Positions 42,085-50,697 are shown, numbered from the stretch's first letter. The stretch is DNA of 64,000 bases from Ottowia thiooxydans DSM 14619 (GCF_000422885.1 NZ_AUGX01000016.1:95354-159353), one strand, 5' to 3'. Numbers and translations are program-made. Notes: generated by a model from the sequence alone, not told the origin.

Positions 42085-44172
42085 ATGGCAAACGCACGCA
42101 TCGGCGTCGACATCGGTGGGACTTTCACCGATATCGTCCTCCTCAACGGCTCGGGTGAGTCGTTCTCCACTAAGGTGTCGTCCACCCCAGCCGCACCGGA
42201 ACAGGCCGTGCTCACGGGCATTCGGCGCATCGTTGATCTGGCGCAGATGCGTGTAGAGGACGTGATGGAAGTGCTTCACGGCACCACGGTCGGCTCCAAC
42301 ACGCTGCTGCAAAAGGCCGGGGCGCGCTGTGGTCTGATCACGACGAAGGGCTTCCGCGACGTGCTGGAAATTGGCCGCGTACGCACACCGACGATGTTCG
42401 ACCTGTCCTGGGACAAGCCTGAGCCGTTGGTGGCGCGCCGGTACCGCCTCGAAGTGCGCGAGAGGGTGTTGGCGAACGGGACGGTTGAAGCGCCCTTGAA
42501 TGTCGATGACGTTGTCGAGGCGGGCCGGTTCTTCGAAGCCGAAGGCGTGGAGTCGGTGGCTATCTGCTTCATCAACTCGTACAAGAACGGCGCGAATGAA
42601 CGCGCCGCTCAAGAGGCGTTTGCAAAGGCTTTCCCAAAGATGCATGTGACTGCATCGATCTCGGTGCTACCGGAGCAGCGTGAGTACGAGCGGACATCTA
42701 CCACTGTCGTGAATGCCTATGTGCTGCCCGCGCTAAGCGCCTACTTGAAGAGGCTGGAAACCGGCCTGCAGGACATCGGCGTGAAGGCGCCCCTTCTTGT
42801 GAGCAACTCCAACGGTGGTCTGTCTTCGGCGCGAGTCGCACAGGATCGACCCGTGTTTTTCATCTCGTCTGGACGCTCGGCGGGTGTGGTCGGCGCAGGG
42901 CGACTTGGCGCTGCCACGAATGAGGCCGACCTAGTCGTGTTCGACATGGGCGGCACGACGGCATCCGCCTCCCTCATTCAAGAAGGTAACCTCGCGCGAG
43001 CGAACGAGTACGAGTTTCGTGCGGGGATTTCGACGCCCAGCCGCTTCATCAAGGCGGGCGGCTATCTGATGCGCGTGCCGACCATTGATGTAGCCGAAGT
43101 CGGCAGCGGCGCTGGCTCAATTGCCTGGGTGGATGAAGGCGGCTTGTTGAACGTTGGCCCCCTGTCGGCTGGTGCGGACCCGGGTCCTGTCTGCTATGGC
43201 ATCGGCGGAAAGCGTCCGACTGTCACGGATGCAAATGCCGTGCTCGGCTTCCTACCGTCGAAGCTTGCAGCTGGCTCGATGCAGCTTGACCTAGAGGGTG
43301 CACGCAGTGCTATCGACGAGACGCTCGGTCAACCTCTCGGCCTGAGCGTGGAAGACGCAGCTTACGGGATCCGCGAAGTAGTGAATGTCAACATGGCGCG
43401 TACGATCAAAGCCGTGACCGTCGAGCGCGGGGTTGACCCGCGAGAGTTCACGCTGATGGCCTTCGGCGGCTCCGGCCCCGTGCATGCTTGCGATCTCGCG
43501 GACGCACTGGGCATGCGCCGCGTGATGTTCCCTAATGCCCCCGGTGTCTTCACCGCCATGGGCATGCTAGCGGGCAGCGTTGAGCGCTACTTCGTCAAAC
43601 CGCTCGAATCTGCCATCCAGTCGCTTGATGTGCGCGAACTGGCGCGCGTTCGTGATGCACTGCGCGAAGATGCACGAAGGGCACTGGAAGACGAAGGCTA
43701 CGCGGGCGAGCGCGTCGAATACGTTTTCGAGCTCGACATGCGCTTCAAGGGCCAGGACTACGAGCTGCCGGTGCGCATCCCGGAACGGCTCGACGCTGAA
43801 AGCCTGTCACAGATGACGGATGACTTCCGTCAGGCCTACACCGCCATGTACGGTTACGCGTCCCGGGACACGATGGAGTGCGCCAACGTCCGCCTCCTTG
43901 CTCGCGGGATCGCCGAAAGAGTGCTCGATTTCCGTGACCTTCGCAGTGGCGGGGAACCCCGCGCGCAAGCCGAAGAGAAGACGCGCCCGGTGTACTTCAG
44001 CCGCAAGAGTGGATGGGTCGACGCGAAGGTGCTCAGGCGCGTAAGTCTGCCCTCCACGCTCGATGGCCCTGCGATCATCGAGAGTGCCGACACCACGATT
44101 GTGTTACCGCCCGGTTGGCAGGCCGCCACCGACCCGATCGGCAACGTGATCGCATCCCGCGTTGCGCAATAA
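42085..44172 (+). CDS. hyuA: Hydantoinase/oxoprolinase subunit A (HyuA)
   Basis: 695 residues. ATP-dependent ring-opening enzyme for hydantoins, 5-oxoproline or related lactams, working with HyuB. The phosphate-binding motif is IGVDIGGTFTDIVLLNG, and FISSGRSAGVVGAGRLG, VVFDMGGTTASASLIQ and MAFGGSGPVHACDLADALGM are the actin-like ATPase motifs. The C-terminus (GPAIIESADTTIVLPPGWQA) is conserved. hyuB follows after 15 bp, and the ABC transporter precedes. Substrate cannot be read from sequence. Confidence 0.92.
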   Translation: MANARIGVDIGGTFTDIVLLNGSGESFSTKVSSTPAAPEQAVLTGIRRIVDLAQMRVEDVMEVLHGTTVGSNTLLQKAGARCGLITTKGFRDVLEIGRVRTPTMFDLSWDKPEPLVARRYRLEVRERVLANGTVEAPLNVDDVVEAGRFFEAEGVESVAICFINSYKNGANERAAQEAFAKAFPKMHVTASISVLPEQREYERTSTTVVNAYVLPALSAYLKRLETGLQDIGVKAPLLVSNSNGGLSSARVAQDRPVFFISSGRSAGVVGAGRLGAATNEADLVVFDMGGTTASASLIQEGNLARANEYEFRAGISTPSRFIKAGGYLMRVPTIDVAEVGSGAGSIAWVDEGGLLNVGPLSAGADPGPVCYGIGGKRPTVTDANAVLGFLPSKLAAGSMQLDLEGARSAIDETLGQPLGLSVEDAAYGIREVVNVNMARTIKAVTVERGVDPREFTLMAFGGSGPVHACDLADALGMRRVMFPNAPGVFTAMGMLAGSVERYFVKPLESAIQSLDVRELARVRDALREDARRALEDEGYAGERVEYVFELDMRFKGQDYELPVRIPERLDAESLSQMTDDFRQAYTAMYGYASRDTMECANVRLLARGIAERVLDFRDLRSGGEPRAQAEEKTRPVYFSRKSGWVDAKVLRRVSLPSTLDGPAIIESADTTIVLPPGWQAATDPIGNVIASRVAQ

Positions 44173-44187
44173 AAAGTAGGAGCCGAC

Positions 44188-45888
44188 ATGTTAAAAATCA
44201 AGCTCGACCCGATTACCTTCGCCATTATCAAGAACGCCCTCGACACGATGGTTGATGACATGGCGTATGCCGTGATGCGCACGGCGCGTTCTCCGATCAT
44301 CCGCGACGTTCTCGACTACTCGGTGACGATGTGCGATGCGCAAGGCCGCATCCTCTCGCAGGCAAAGACTGTGGCGCTGCACCTTGGCGCAGTCCCCGAC
44401 GCCATGGACGTGGTGCTCAAGAAGTTCGCTGGCCGGTGGGAGCAGGGCGATGTCGTGGTGCTGAACGACCCATACGAAGGCGGCATGCACCTGCCGGACA
44501 TCTTCATGTTTAAGCCCGTGTTTCTCGATGGCCGGTTGCAGGGCTTCGCCGTCGTCATAGCCCATCATTGCGACGTGGGTGGCCGCGTCCCGGGCTCGAA
44601 CGCAGCGGACTCCACCGAAATATTCCAGGAAGGCCTGCGCATCGCGCCGATGAAACTGTACAGCCGAGGCGAGCGTAATGAGACGCTGTTCGAAATCATT
44701 GCGAAGAACGTGCGCCTCCCCGAGTTGGTGTTCGGAGACCTCGATGCACAATTGGCAACCTGCAACATCGGTGAACGTGAGCTGCTGCGATTGATTGATC
44801 GCTACGGAGAGAATGATCTCATTGCCTACTTCGACGAGTTGTTGGATTATGGAGAGCGCCTTACGCGCGGCGCCATCGCGAAGTGGCCTCAAGGTAGCTT
44901 CGAGTTTACCGACCACATCGACGACGACGGCTTTTCGCCGGATCCGATCCCGATCCGTTGCAAGATCACGGTGAAGGGCGACCACCTGCTGGTCGACTTC
45001 GCAGGCTCGTCTCCGCAGGTGAAAGGGGCTATCAACTCCACATTGTCGTTCGTGAAGTCGTCGACTTATCTCACCGTGCGTTGTGCACTCGGCGCGGACG
45101 TGCCGAACAATGCCGGTGTATATCGGTGCATTGATGTGGTTGCACCGGAAGGATCTATCCTAAATCCGCGTATTCCGGCGCCGGTGGCCGCGCGTGCGCT
45201 GACGGGCTATCGCGTTGTGGACGCTGTTTTCGGCGCGTTAGCGCAGATCGCGCCAGAGAAGGTTATGGCGGCAGGCGAGGGCGGTAACACCGTGATCGCA
45301 TTAAGCGGAGTCGATCCCGTGCGTAAAGAGTCATTCATCCTGGTGGACATGATCAATGGAGCCTGGGGTGGCCGCGCGAACAAGGATGGCATTGAAGGCG
45401 TCACGAATCCTTCACAGAACATGTCGAACCTGCCGGTAGAGACGCTGGAGGCGCGTTATCCGATCGTGATTGAGGAGTACGGGTTCCGCGCGGACTCCGG
45501 TGGTGCAGGGCGCTTTCGCGGCGGCCTAGGCCTGGTGCGCCAATACCGCCTGGCGTCCGACGATGTGGTAGCGCAGGTTCGATCCGACCGCGCGGTACAT
45601 GTGCCGTACGGCCTGTTCGGCGGCGACGCGGGCGCTGGCTCGCGCAACGTCCTGAACCCCTCCACGACGAATGAGGTGCTGCCGAGCAAGTTTACGCGCA
45701 GCTTGCCAATTGGCTCGGTCATCCGACACGAGCAGGCCGGTGCCGGGGGTTACGGTGCGCCGGGTGAACGTGAGCTCTCGTCCATCGAGAAGGACGTGCG
45801 CAATGGCAAGGTCACGCGCGCAGCCGCGGAATACCGCTATGGAGTGACGTTCAACGGTGAAGAAATCGCGCGCCAGGGGGATCGCTGA
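44188..45888 (+). CDS. hyuB: Hydantoinase/oxoprolinase subunit B (HyuB)
   Basis: 566 residues. Partner of HyuA. It begins DPITFAIIKNALDTMVDDMAYAVMRTARSPIIRDVLDYSVTMCDAQGRILSQ, with VVLNDPYEGGMHLPDIFMFKPVF and HCDVGGRVPGSNAADSTEIFQEGLRI in the middle. RFRGGLGLVRQYRL and the final GGYGAPGERELSSIEKDVRNGKVTRAAAEYRYGV match the family. Its last base overlaps the start codon of the next gene (TGATG), so translation is coupled. Confidence 0.93.
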   Translation: MLKIKLDPITFAIIKNALDTMVDDMAYAVMRTARSPIIRDVLDYSVTMCDAQGRILSQAKTVALHLGAVPDAMDVVLKKFAGRWEQGDVVVLNDPYEGGMHLPDIFMFKPVFLDGRLQGFAVVIAHHCDVGGRVPGSNAADSTEIFQEGLRIAPMKLYSRGERNETLFEIIAKNVRLPELVFGDLDAQLATCNIGERELLRLIDRYGENDLIAYFDELLDYGERLTRGAIAKWPQGSFEFTDHIDDDGFSPDPIPIRCKITVKGDHLLVDFAGSSPQVKGAINSTLSFVKSSTYLTVRCALGADVPNNAGVYRCIDVVAPEGSILNPRIPAPVAARALTGYRVVDAVFGALAQIAPEKVMAAGEGGNTVIALSGVDPVRKESFILVDMINGAWGGRANKDGIEGVTNPSQNMSNLPVETLEARYPIVIEEYGFRADSGGAGRFRGGLGLVRQYRLASDDVVAQVRSDRAVHVPYGLFGGDAGAGSRNVLNPSTTNEVLPSKFTRSLPIGSVIRHEQAGAGGYGAPGERELSSIEKDVRNGKVTRAAAEYRYGVTFNGEEIARQGDR

Positions 45889-46721
45889 TGACTGACCTTA
45901 GCCGTTTCTCGATCAACCAGATCACGACGCCGAGTTGGAATATGCCGCAAGCCATTGACGGCTATGCGCGGCATGGGGTCCACGGCATCGCTGTATGGCG
46001 CAACTTCATGGAGGAGTACGGCGTAGCGGCCACGCGCCAACACTTGCGTAGCGCGGACATGTGGGTAGCGAGCCTTTGCACCAGCGAGTGGCTCAACGTT
46101 ACGTCGCCAGAGGAGATGGCGGGCGCCATCGACACGAACAGGCGCCTTCTCGACAACGCGGCAGAAATTGGTGCTCCCTGTTTGATGATGGTGGTAGGTG
46201 GCGTGCAGCCGAACGACAAAGACATTGCGGGCCAGCGTGCGCGCGTGCGCGAAGCGCTGCACGTGCTGGTGCGGCACGCCCGTCAGGTCGGCGTGAAGCT
46301 CGGCCTTGAGCCGTTGCATCCGATGTACGCCGGTGACCGCAGCGTTCTGAACACATTGAAGATGGCCAACGACCTGTGTGATGAGTTGGGCGAGGGCGCG
46401 GCGGTGGTGCCGGACGTTTACCACTGCTGGTGGGACCCCGATTTCGAAGCCCAGCTTCGCCGGGCCGGCCCTGACCGCATCGCGACCTTCCACTACTGCG
46501 ACTGGCTCGTGCCCACGCGCAACCTTCGCGATCGCGGCATGGTGGGCGACGGTGTCGTCGACATTCCTCGCATCCGGTCCTGGCTTGACGCCATCGGCTA
46601 CGACGGCTGCTTCGAGCTGGAGATCTTCTCCGAGCTGGATTGGTGGAAGCGTGACCCGGACGAGACCGTGCGTATTGCCATCGAGCGCTGCGCACCCTAC
46701 GTGCAACCCCGAAAGAAATGA
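45888..46721 (+). CDS. TIM-barrel sugar-phosphate isomerase/epimerase family protein (hydroxypyruvate isomerase-like)
   Basis: 277 residues of the AP-endonuclease-2-like barrel. Metal ligands are likely E in KLGLEPLHP, D and H in VVPDVYHCWWDPD, H in FHYCDWL, and the final E in CFELEIF. HGIAVWRNFMEEYG and MMVVGGVQPNDKD form earlier strands. Members include hydroxypyruvate isomerase and related keto/aldo isomerases. Between HyuB and an aminotransferase, and with glycerate kinase upstream, it could interconvert hydroxypyruvate and tartronate semialdehyde; this is inference. Confidence 0.8.
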   Translation: MTDLSRFSINQITTPSWNMPQAIDGYARHGVHGIAVWRNFMEEYGVAATRQHLRSADMWVASLCTSEWLNVTSPEEMAGAIDTNRRLLDNAAEIGAPCLMMVVGGVQPNDKDIAGQRARVREALHVLVRHARQVGVKLGLEPLHPMYAGDRSVLNTLKMANDLCDELGEGAAVVPDVYHCWWDPDFEAQLRRAGPDRIATFHYCDWLVPTRNLRDRGMVGDGVVDIPRIRSWLDAIGYDGCFELEIFSELDWWKRDPDETVRIAIERCAPYVQPRKK

Positions 46722-47191
46722 CCATGAGCATCGACCAGAAACTCGTTGACCTCGGAATCGAGCTCCCCGACGCGCCTGTGGCCGGCGGCAATTTCGTTCC
46801 TGCGCGAATTGTCGGCCCCTTTCTGTATATCTCCGGCCAGGTGCCCGTGGTGAATGGCAAGGACCAACACGTTGGCCAGCTTGGTGCGGAGATCACGCTT
46901 GAGCAAGGGCAGGATGCAGCGCGCCTGTGTGCACTCAATATCCTCGCGCAGGCCCGGATCGCACTAGGGGGAGACCTCGGCCGCATCCGATCGTGCATCC
47001 GGTTGGGCGGTTTCGTGAACGCAGCTCCCGGTTTTGGCCTGCAACCCAAGGTGATTAACGGTGCATCGGACCTGATGGGCCAGGTGATGGGCGAGGCTGG
47101 CCGCCATGTGCGGGTAGCTGTCGGTTGTAGTTCCCTGCCGCGCAACGTCGCGGTGGAGATCGAGGCGCTTTTCGAGATCGATACAAAATGA
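46718..47191 (+). CDS. RidA family protein (YjgF-like)
   Basis: 157 residues. Expected to hydrolyse reactive enamine/imine intermediates made by PLP enzymes. The conserved arginine-containing strand here reads SSLPRNVAVEIEALFEI, and GPFLYISGQVPVVNGK and IRSCIRLGGFVNA fit the fold. It is longer than single-domain RidA (about 130) and belongs to the extended YjgF-like group. It overlaps both neighbours by 4 bp, next to an aminotransferase, which suits imine removal. Confidence 0.85.
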   Translation: MTMSIDQKLVDLGIELPDAPVAGGNFVPARIVGPFLYISGQVPVVNGKDQHVGQLGAEITLEQGQDAARLCALNILAQARIALGGDLGRIRSCIRLGGFVNAAPGFGLQPKVINGASDLMGQVMGEAGRHVRVAVGCSSLPRNVAVEIEALFEIDTK

Positions 47192-48528
47192 ACAAAGCAC
47201 AAGGAAAAATGGTAAATGCTTTCACTGCCGGCGACTTAGAAAAACTGGATCCCCAAACGCGGCAGACGATTGACCGACGTGCGAAGCTGTTGGGGCCTGC
47301 CTACCGCCTGTTCTACCAGAAGCCCGTTGAGGTGTGCCGTGGTAGCGGGGTGCATCTCTATGACAGCGCCGGCAACGAATACCTCGATGCGTACAACAAC
47401 GTCGTTTCCGTTGGGCATGCGCATCCCGCCGTCGTTCGCGCCGTTAGTGAGCAGATGGCCACGCTGTGCACGCACACGCGTTACCTGCAGGAGGGTATCC
47501 TGCATTATGGCGAAAAGCTGCAAAAGACGTTCGATGGCGCGGTGCGTGAATACCACGTGATGTTCACGTGCACGGGCTCCGAAGCCAACGATCTGGCTAT
47601 GCGCATGGCGCAACACCACACCGGCAGGCGCGGCATCATCATTACCTCTGAGGCTTATCACGGCAATTCGCATCTCACAGCTGGCTTCTCCCCATCGCTT
47701 GGCGAGCGTTCGCCGCTGGGTACTTGGGTGCGTCGTGTGCCAGCGCCTGATTCCTATCGCGTTCCGGTTGAGGAGCTTGGATATCGCATGGCCGCACATG
47801 TCGCCGAGCAGATTGCCGATCTTGAGCGACGGGGCGAGGGGCTGGCCGCGTTCATCGTCGATTCGCTGTTCTCTTCCGACGGAATCTACGCGCAACCTAC
47901 GGGCTTGCTCGCCCCCGTTGCCGAAATCGTTCGCAAGGCTGGAGGTTTGTTTGTCGCAGACGAAGTGCAAAGCGGCTTCGGCCGTTCGGGTGACCGTTTC
48001 TGGGGCTACCAACGCCATGGAATCTGCCCCGACATCGTGACCATGGGCAAGCCAATGGGCAATGGCTTCCCGGTTGCCGCAACCGTCGTCGCGCCCGAGA
48101 TCGTGCAGGGGTTCGGTCGAGACATGCGCTACTTCAACACGTTCGGCGGCAACAGCGTCGCGATCGCTGCGGCGCAGGCAACGCTCGATGTCAATCAGTC
48201 GGAGGGGCTGCAGGAGAACGCCCTTCGGGTCGGCCAGGTGATCCAGGACGGTGTAAGGCAACTTTCCAAGCGGTTCGACGTGATCGGTGATGTTCGCGGT
48301 GCCGGTCTCTACATCGGCGTGGAACTGGTGACAGACCGCGAAATAAAGACCCCCGCCGCCGAAGCTGCGACCCGCGTGGTGAACGGATTACGCGAACGTC
48401 GCGTCCTAATTTCTGCGACTGGCCCGGATTCCAACATCCTCAAAATCCGGCCCCCGCTGGTGTTCAGTGCCGCTGATGCGGACCGACTGCTGACTGAGCT
48501 GGAAGCCGTCTTATCCGGACCCGCCTGA
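47188..48528 (+). CDS. Class III PLP-dependent aminotransferase
   Basis: 446 residues. The start ATG overlaps the RidA stop. HLYDSAGNEYLDAYNNVVSVGHAHPAVV, FTCTGSEANDLAMRMAQHHTGRRGII, AYHGNS, FVADEVQSGFGRSGDRFWGYQRHGICPDIVTMGKPMGNGFPVAA and YFNTFGGNSVAIAAA are class III signatures, with the Schiff-base lysine in TMGKPMGNG. Related enzymes include AGXT2-like phospho-lyases, so a lyase role is possible. Last intact gene of the cluster. Confidence 0.9.
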   Translation: MNKAQGKMVNAFTAGDLEKLDPQTRQTIDRRAKLLGPAYRLFYQKPVEVCRGSGVHLYDSAGNEYLDAYNNVVSVGHAHPAVVRAVSEQMATLCTHTRYLQEGILHYGEKLQKTFDGAVREYHVMFTCTGSEANDLAMRMAQHHTGRRGIIITSEAYHGNSHLTAGFSPSLGERSPLGTWVRRVPAPDSYRVPVEELGYRMAAHVAEQIADLERRGEGLAAFIVDSLFSSDGIYAQPTGLLAPVAEIVRKAGGLFVADEVQSGFGRSGDRFWGYQRHGICPDIVTMGKPMGNGFPVAATVVAPEIVQGFGRDMRYFNTFGGNSVAIAAAQATLDVNQSEGLQENALRVGQVIQDGVRQLSKRFDVIGDVRGAGLYIGVELVTDREIKTPAAEAATRVVNGLRERRVLISATGPDSNILKIRPPLVFSAADADRLLTELEAVLSGPA

Positions 48529-48541
48529 GAAAACCGTGTCG

Positions 48542-48722
48542 ATGCAACTCGATGCAACGGTCATGGCCCTGGCGCATGGGCTGCGACAGGAAATTCTGTG
48601 ACGGCTCGCCCAGGGGGAAGTGACGGTGAACGCACTCGCGCGCCTCTCGACGTTACGACGCCTGCGATCTTCAAGCACCCAAGGTGCTCGAGCGCGTGGC
48701 CCTCATCGTCCAGAGCTGGGTA
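48542..48722 (+). pseudogene. Decayed ArsR-family regulator
   Basis: Pieces of an ArsR winged helix can be followed across three frames: DATVMALAHGLRQEIL, a TGA, RLAQGEVTVNALARLS, then TPAIFKH, then PKVLERVALIVQSWVG. This matches the DAVFKALA...RR-x-IL-x-RL-x-GE-x-TV-x-ELA...PAISKHLKVLE-x-AGLI pattern with an in-frame stop and two frameshifts. It directly precedes mutS repeat copy 4a and cannot work. Confidence 0.75.
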
Positions 48723-48730
48723 GGGTCGGG

Positions 48731-48938
48731 TAGAGCTTTCTGGTTGAACGTGTGTGTCGCTGATGGGCTGGGTCGCAAGTGTTTGATTCAGTGCGGTGGG
48801 GTTGAACGCCTGATCTTGCGCAGAGGCGGGGGAAGACGATCCATTTATGGTGCCTTGAAATGGCAAAAAAACGGGATCTGACCCCGTTATCCCCAGTAGT
48901 TCAGCTATCCGCTCGGTATCGGAATAGAACATGTCATG
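48731..48938 (-). repeat. mutS 5'-end repeat, copies 4a and 4b joined head to tail
   Basis: 48731-48889 (4a) matches only the upstream part of the repeat and ends with AACGGGATCTGACCCCGTT. At 48890 it continues directly into 4b, 48890-48938, which matches mutS codons 51-67 (encoded MFYSDTERIAELLGIT). 4b begins close to the codon-70 boundary of copy 3. The joint thus brings the right end of one unit against the left end of another, as expected for tandem units or a circle junction. Confidence 0.8.
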
Positions 48939-48968
48939 ACCCTTTGTTAAATCGGCTTGTATCGGCGC

Positions 48969-48994
48969 TATTCGCTATTCGCGAATAGCGAATA
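48969..48994. promoter_or_regulatory. 26-bp perfect palindrome before the HTH gene
   Basis: Each half is TATTCGCTATTCG. It is 10 bases upstream of the start at 49005, a usual place for an autoregulatory operator. The core CGCTATTCGCGAAT recurs at 50677-50690 upstream of the MFS gene. Confidence 0.6.
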
Positions 48995-49004
48995 TTGATC
49001 TCTT

Positions 49005-49526
49005 ATGGACTTTCTTAAACGTCAAGATCTACTCGTGCTACTCAAAGTAGCGGCGCATCCACCACAGCGCTGGACATACGCTGCGCTTGGTGAAGCCTTG
49101 GCCATGAGCGCTTCGGAAACTCATGCGAGCGTGAAGCGCGCCGTGGTTTCCGGCCTGGCGGTGGCGCCTGCGCGTGAAGAATGGTTGCCGGTCAAGCCGA
49201 ATCTGCTGGAATTTATCCTTCATGGTGTGCGCTACGTCTGACCGGCCACGGTGGGCCCGGTCAAGCGCGGTGTGTCAACGGCCTTTGGCGCTGATCCTTT
49301 GGCCGGCGAATTGACGGCAGCGCCGGGTGAGGCACCGGTATGGGCACATCCCGCCGGTAGTGCCAAGGGCCCCACAATTTCGCCGATTTACCGGACTGCA
49401 CCGCAAGCCGCGCTGACTGACCCGGCGTTGTATCGCATGCTGGCTCTGCTGGGTGCTTTGCGCACTGCGCGCGCGCGAGCGTGCGCTGGCCGCCAAGCTG
49501 ATGGAAAAGGAACTGATGCAGTTTGA
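49005..49526 (+). pseudogene. Broken winged-helix regulator (possible toxin-antitoxin component)
   Basis: The first 78 codons read as a winged helix: MDFLKRQDLLVLLKVAAHPP, WTYAALGEALAMSASETHAS, VKRAVVSGL, then LLEFILHGVRYV. A TGA at 49239 interrupts, but the same frame continues with PATVGPVKRGVSTAFGADPL and ALTDPALYRMLALLGALRTA. Near 49465 a CG-rich slip moves the sensible frame (RERALAAKLMEKELMQ). The gene is therefore broken twice. Such HTH proteins are often paired with a nucleotidyltransferase-like gene; no intact partner follows before 49645. Confidence 0.65.
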
Positions 49527-49644
49527 TTCAGGAGCCGCAACGCATGCGAGTCATCAATGTTTGGATATGGAAGCCGCTGCTCGGGGCGTTGGGGCGCTAG
49601 GCCGCTGTTGCTAAACTCGATGCTTTATTCCTGAATCGGGCTCG

Positions 49645-50565
49645 ATGACACCTTTTCGCGGCAAACTTCGTGCGCGGCATCTGGAGGTTGTTGTCGCCGT
49701 TTCGGAATTGGGAAACCTGTCACGCGCAGCGGAGCAACTGCACATGACACAGTCTGGCCTGTCGCGCGCAGTCGCTGAGGTCGAGGAGATTGTGGAAGGC
49801 CGGCTGTTTGATCGCACGGCCAAAGGCATGACTTGCACAGACTTGGGCTCGGCCTTATGCCGGCATGCACTCCTTTTGCTGAGTGACATGCGCAAAGCTG
49901 AATTGGAGTTGCAGTCGATCTCAAGCGGAAGTACTGGCCATCTTGTGGTCGGCTGTTTTTCAATGTACGCCAGTGCGGCACTGGCGGATGGCATTACCCG
50001 TTTTATGCAGGTGGCCCCACGTGTGCAAATTGGTATCGAGGTCGGCTCCCACGAAACCCTGATCGAAAAGCTTGACTACGGAAGAATTGACCTTTTCATC
50101 AGCCGCAGCTTTCCAGGTATGCATGGATCACAGTACCGCTATGTTGAACTGCTCCGGGATGATGTCGTGTTGGGATGCCATCCCCAGCATCCGCTGGCCA
50201 ATGCGGAACCTACGCTTCGGGACTGCGTGCAGTACCCCTGGGTTTCTGCCCCAGCTGGAAGCTTCATGCATGAGTGGTTGAATGAAAAAATCCGTGCTGA
50301 AGGATTGGCTTCTCCGCGTATTGTTGGCGTTCTCTCCCTGGAGCTGGGACGTAGTTTGATCATGCAAGGGCAAATGATCTGGCTTTTGCCTGGCAGCATT
50401 GCCCGGCAATTGGCTACGCGGGGGGAGGTCGTGGTGTTGCCAGTAGCGTTGAACATGCAACTCGGCCCATTGGCCGCAGTTTGGCGTCGAGAGCGCAGCA
50501 GCACGCGTGCCATGCGCGAATTTATCGTGGCTTTACGAAAGAGCATGGAACACAGTCCTGCATAG
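49645..50565 (+). CDS. LysR-family transcriptional regulator
   Basis: 306 residues. The N-terminal winged helix is LRARHLEVVVAVSELGNLSRAAEQLHMTQSGLSRAVAEVEEIVEGRLFDRT. The effector domain begins GHLVVGCFSMYASAALADGI and includes RIDLFISRSFPG and DDVVLGCHPQHPLAN. It faces the same way as the MFS transporter and esterase genes and probably controls them. The upstream bases show no clear operator, but palindromic patches lie at 50681-50697 before the MFS gene. Confidence 0.92.
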   Translation: MTPFRGKLRARHLEVVVAVSELGNLSRAAEQLHMTQSGLSRAVAEVEEIVEGRLFDRTAKGMTCTDLGSALCRHALLLLSDMRKAELELQSISSGSTGHLVVGCFSMYASAALADGITRFMQVAPRVQIGIEVGSHETLIEKLDYGRIDLFISRSFPGMHGSQYRYVELLRDDVVLGCHPQHPLANAEPTLRDCVQYPWVSAPAGSFMHEWLNEKIRAEGLASPRIVGVLSLELGRSLIMQGQMIWLLPGSIARQLATRGEVVVLPVALNMQLGPLAAVWRRERSSTRAMREFIVALRKSMEHSPA

Positions 50566-50676
50566 GACGACTGGGTTTACTCGTCTTTGAGCGCGCGCCA
50601 AGGGCTTGCGCAACTCGCATGGACATACGCAGAACGCGCATGTCTCCTGAACCTCCAATGCATCTACGATCCATCT

Positions 50677-50697
50677 CGCTATTCGCGAATGCATTCG
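50677..50697. promoter_or_regulatory. Overlapping palindromes upstream of the MFS gene
   Basis: ATTCGCGAAT (50681-50690) and CGAATGCATTCG (50686-50697) overlap. The first shares its core with the palindrome at 48969-48994. These may be regulator binding sites for the transporter-esterase operon. Confidence 0.4.

Noticed and set aside
48561..48932. 123-codon minus-strand frame starting MFYSDTERIAELLGIT
   Set aside because: It is a chance fusion of the mutS repeat 4b with antisense repeat and ArsR pseudogene sequence, not a gene.
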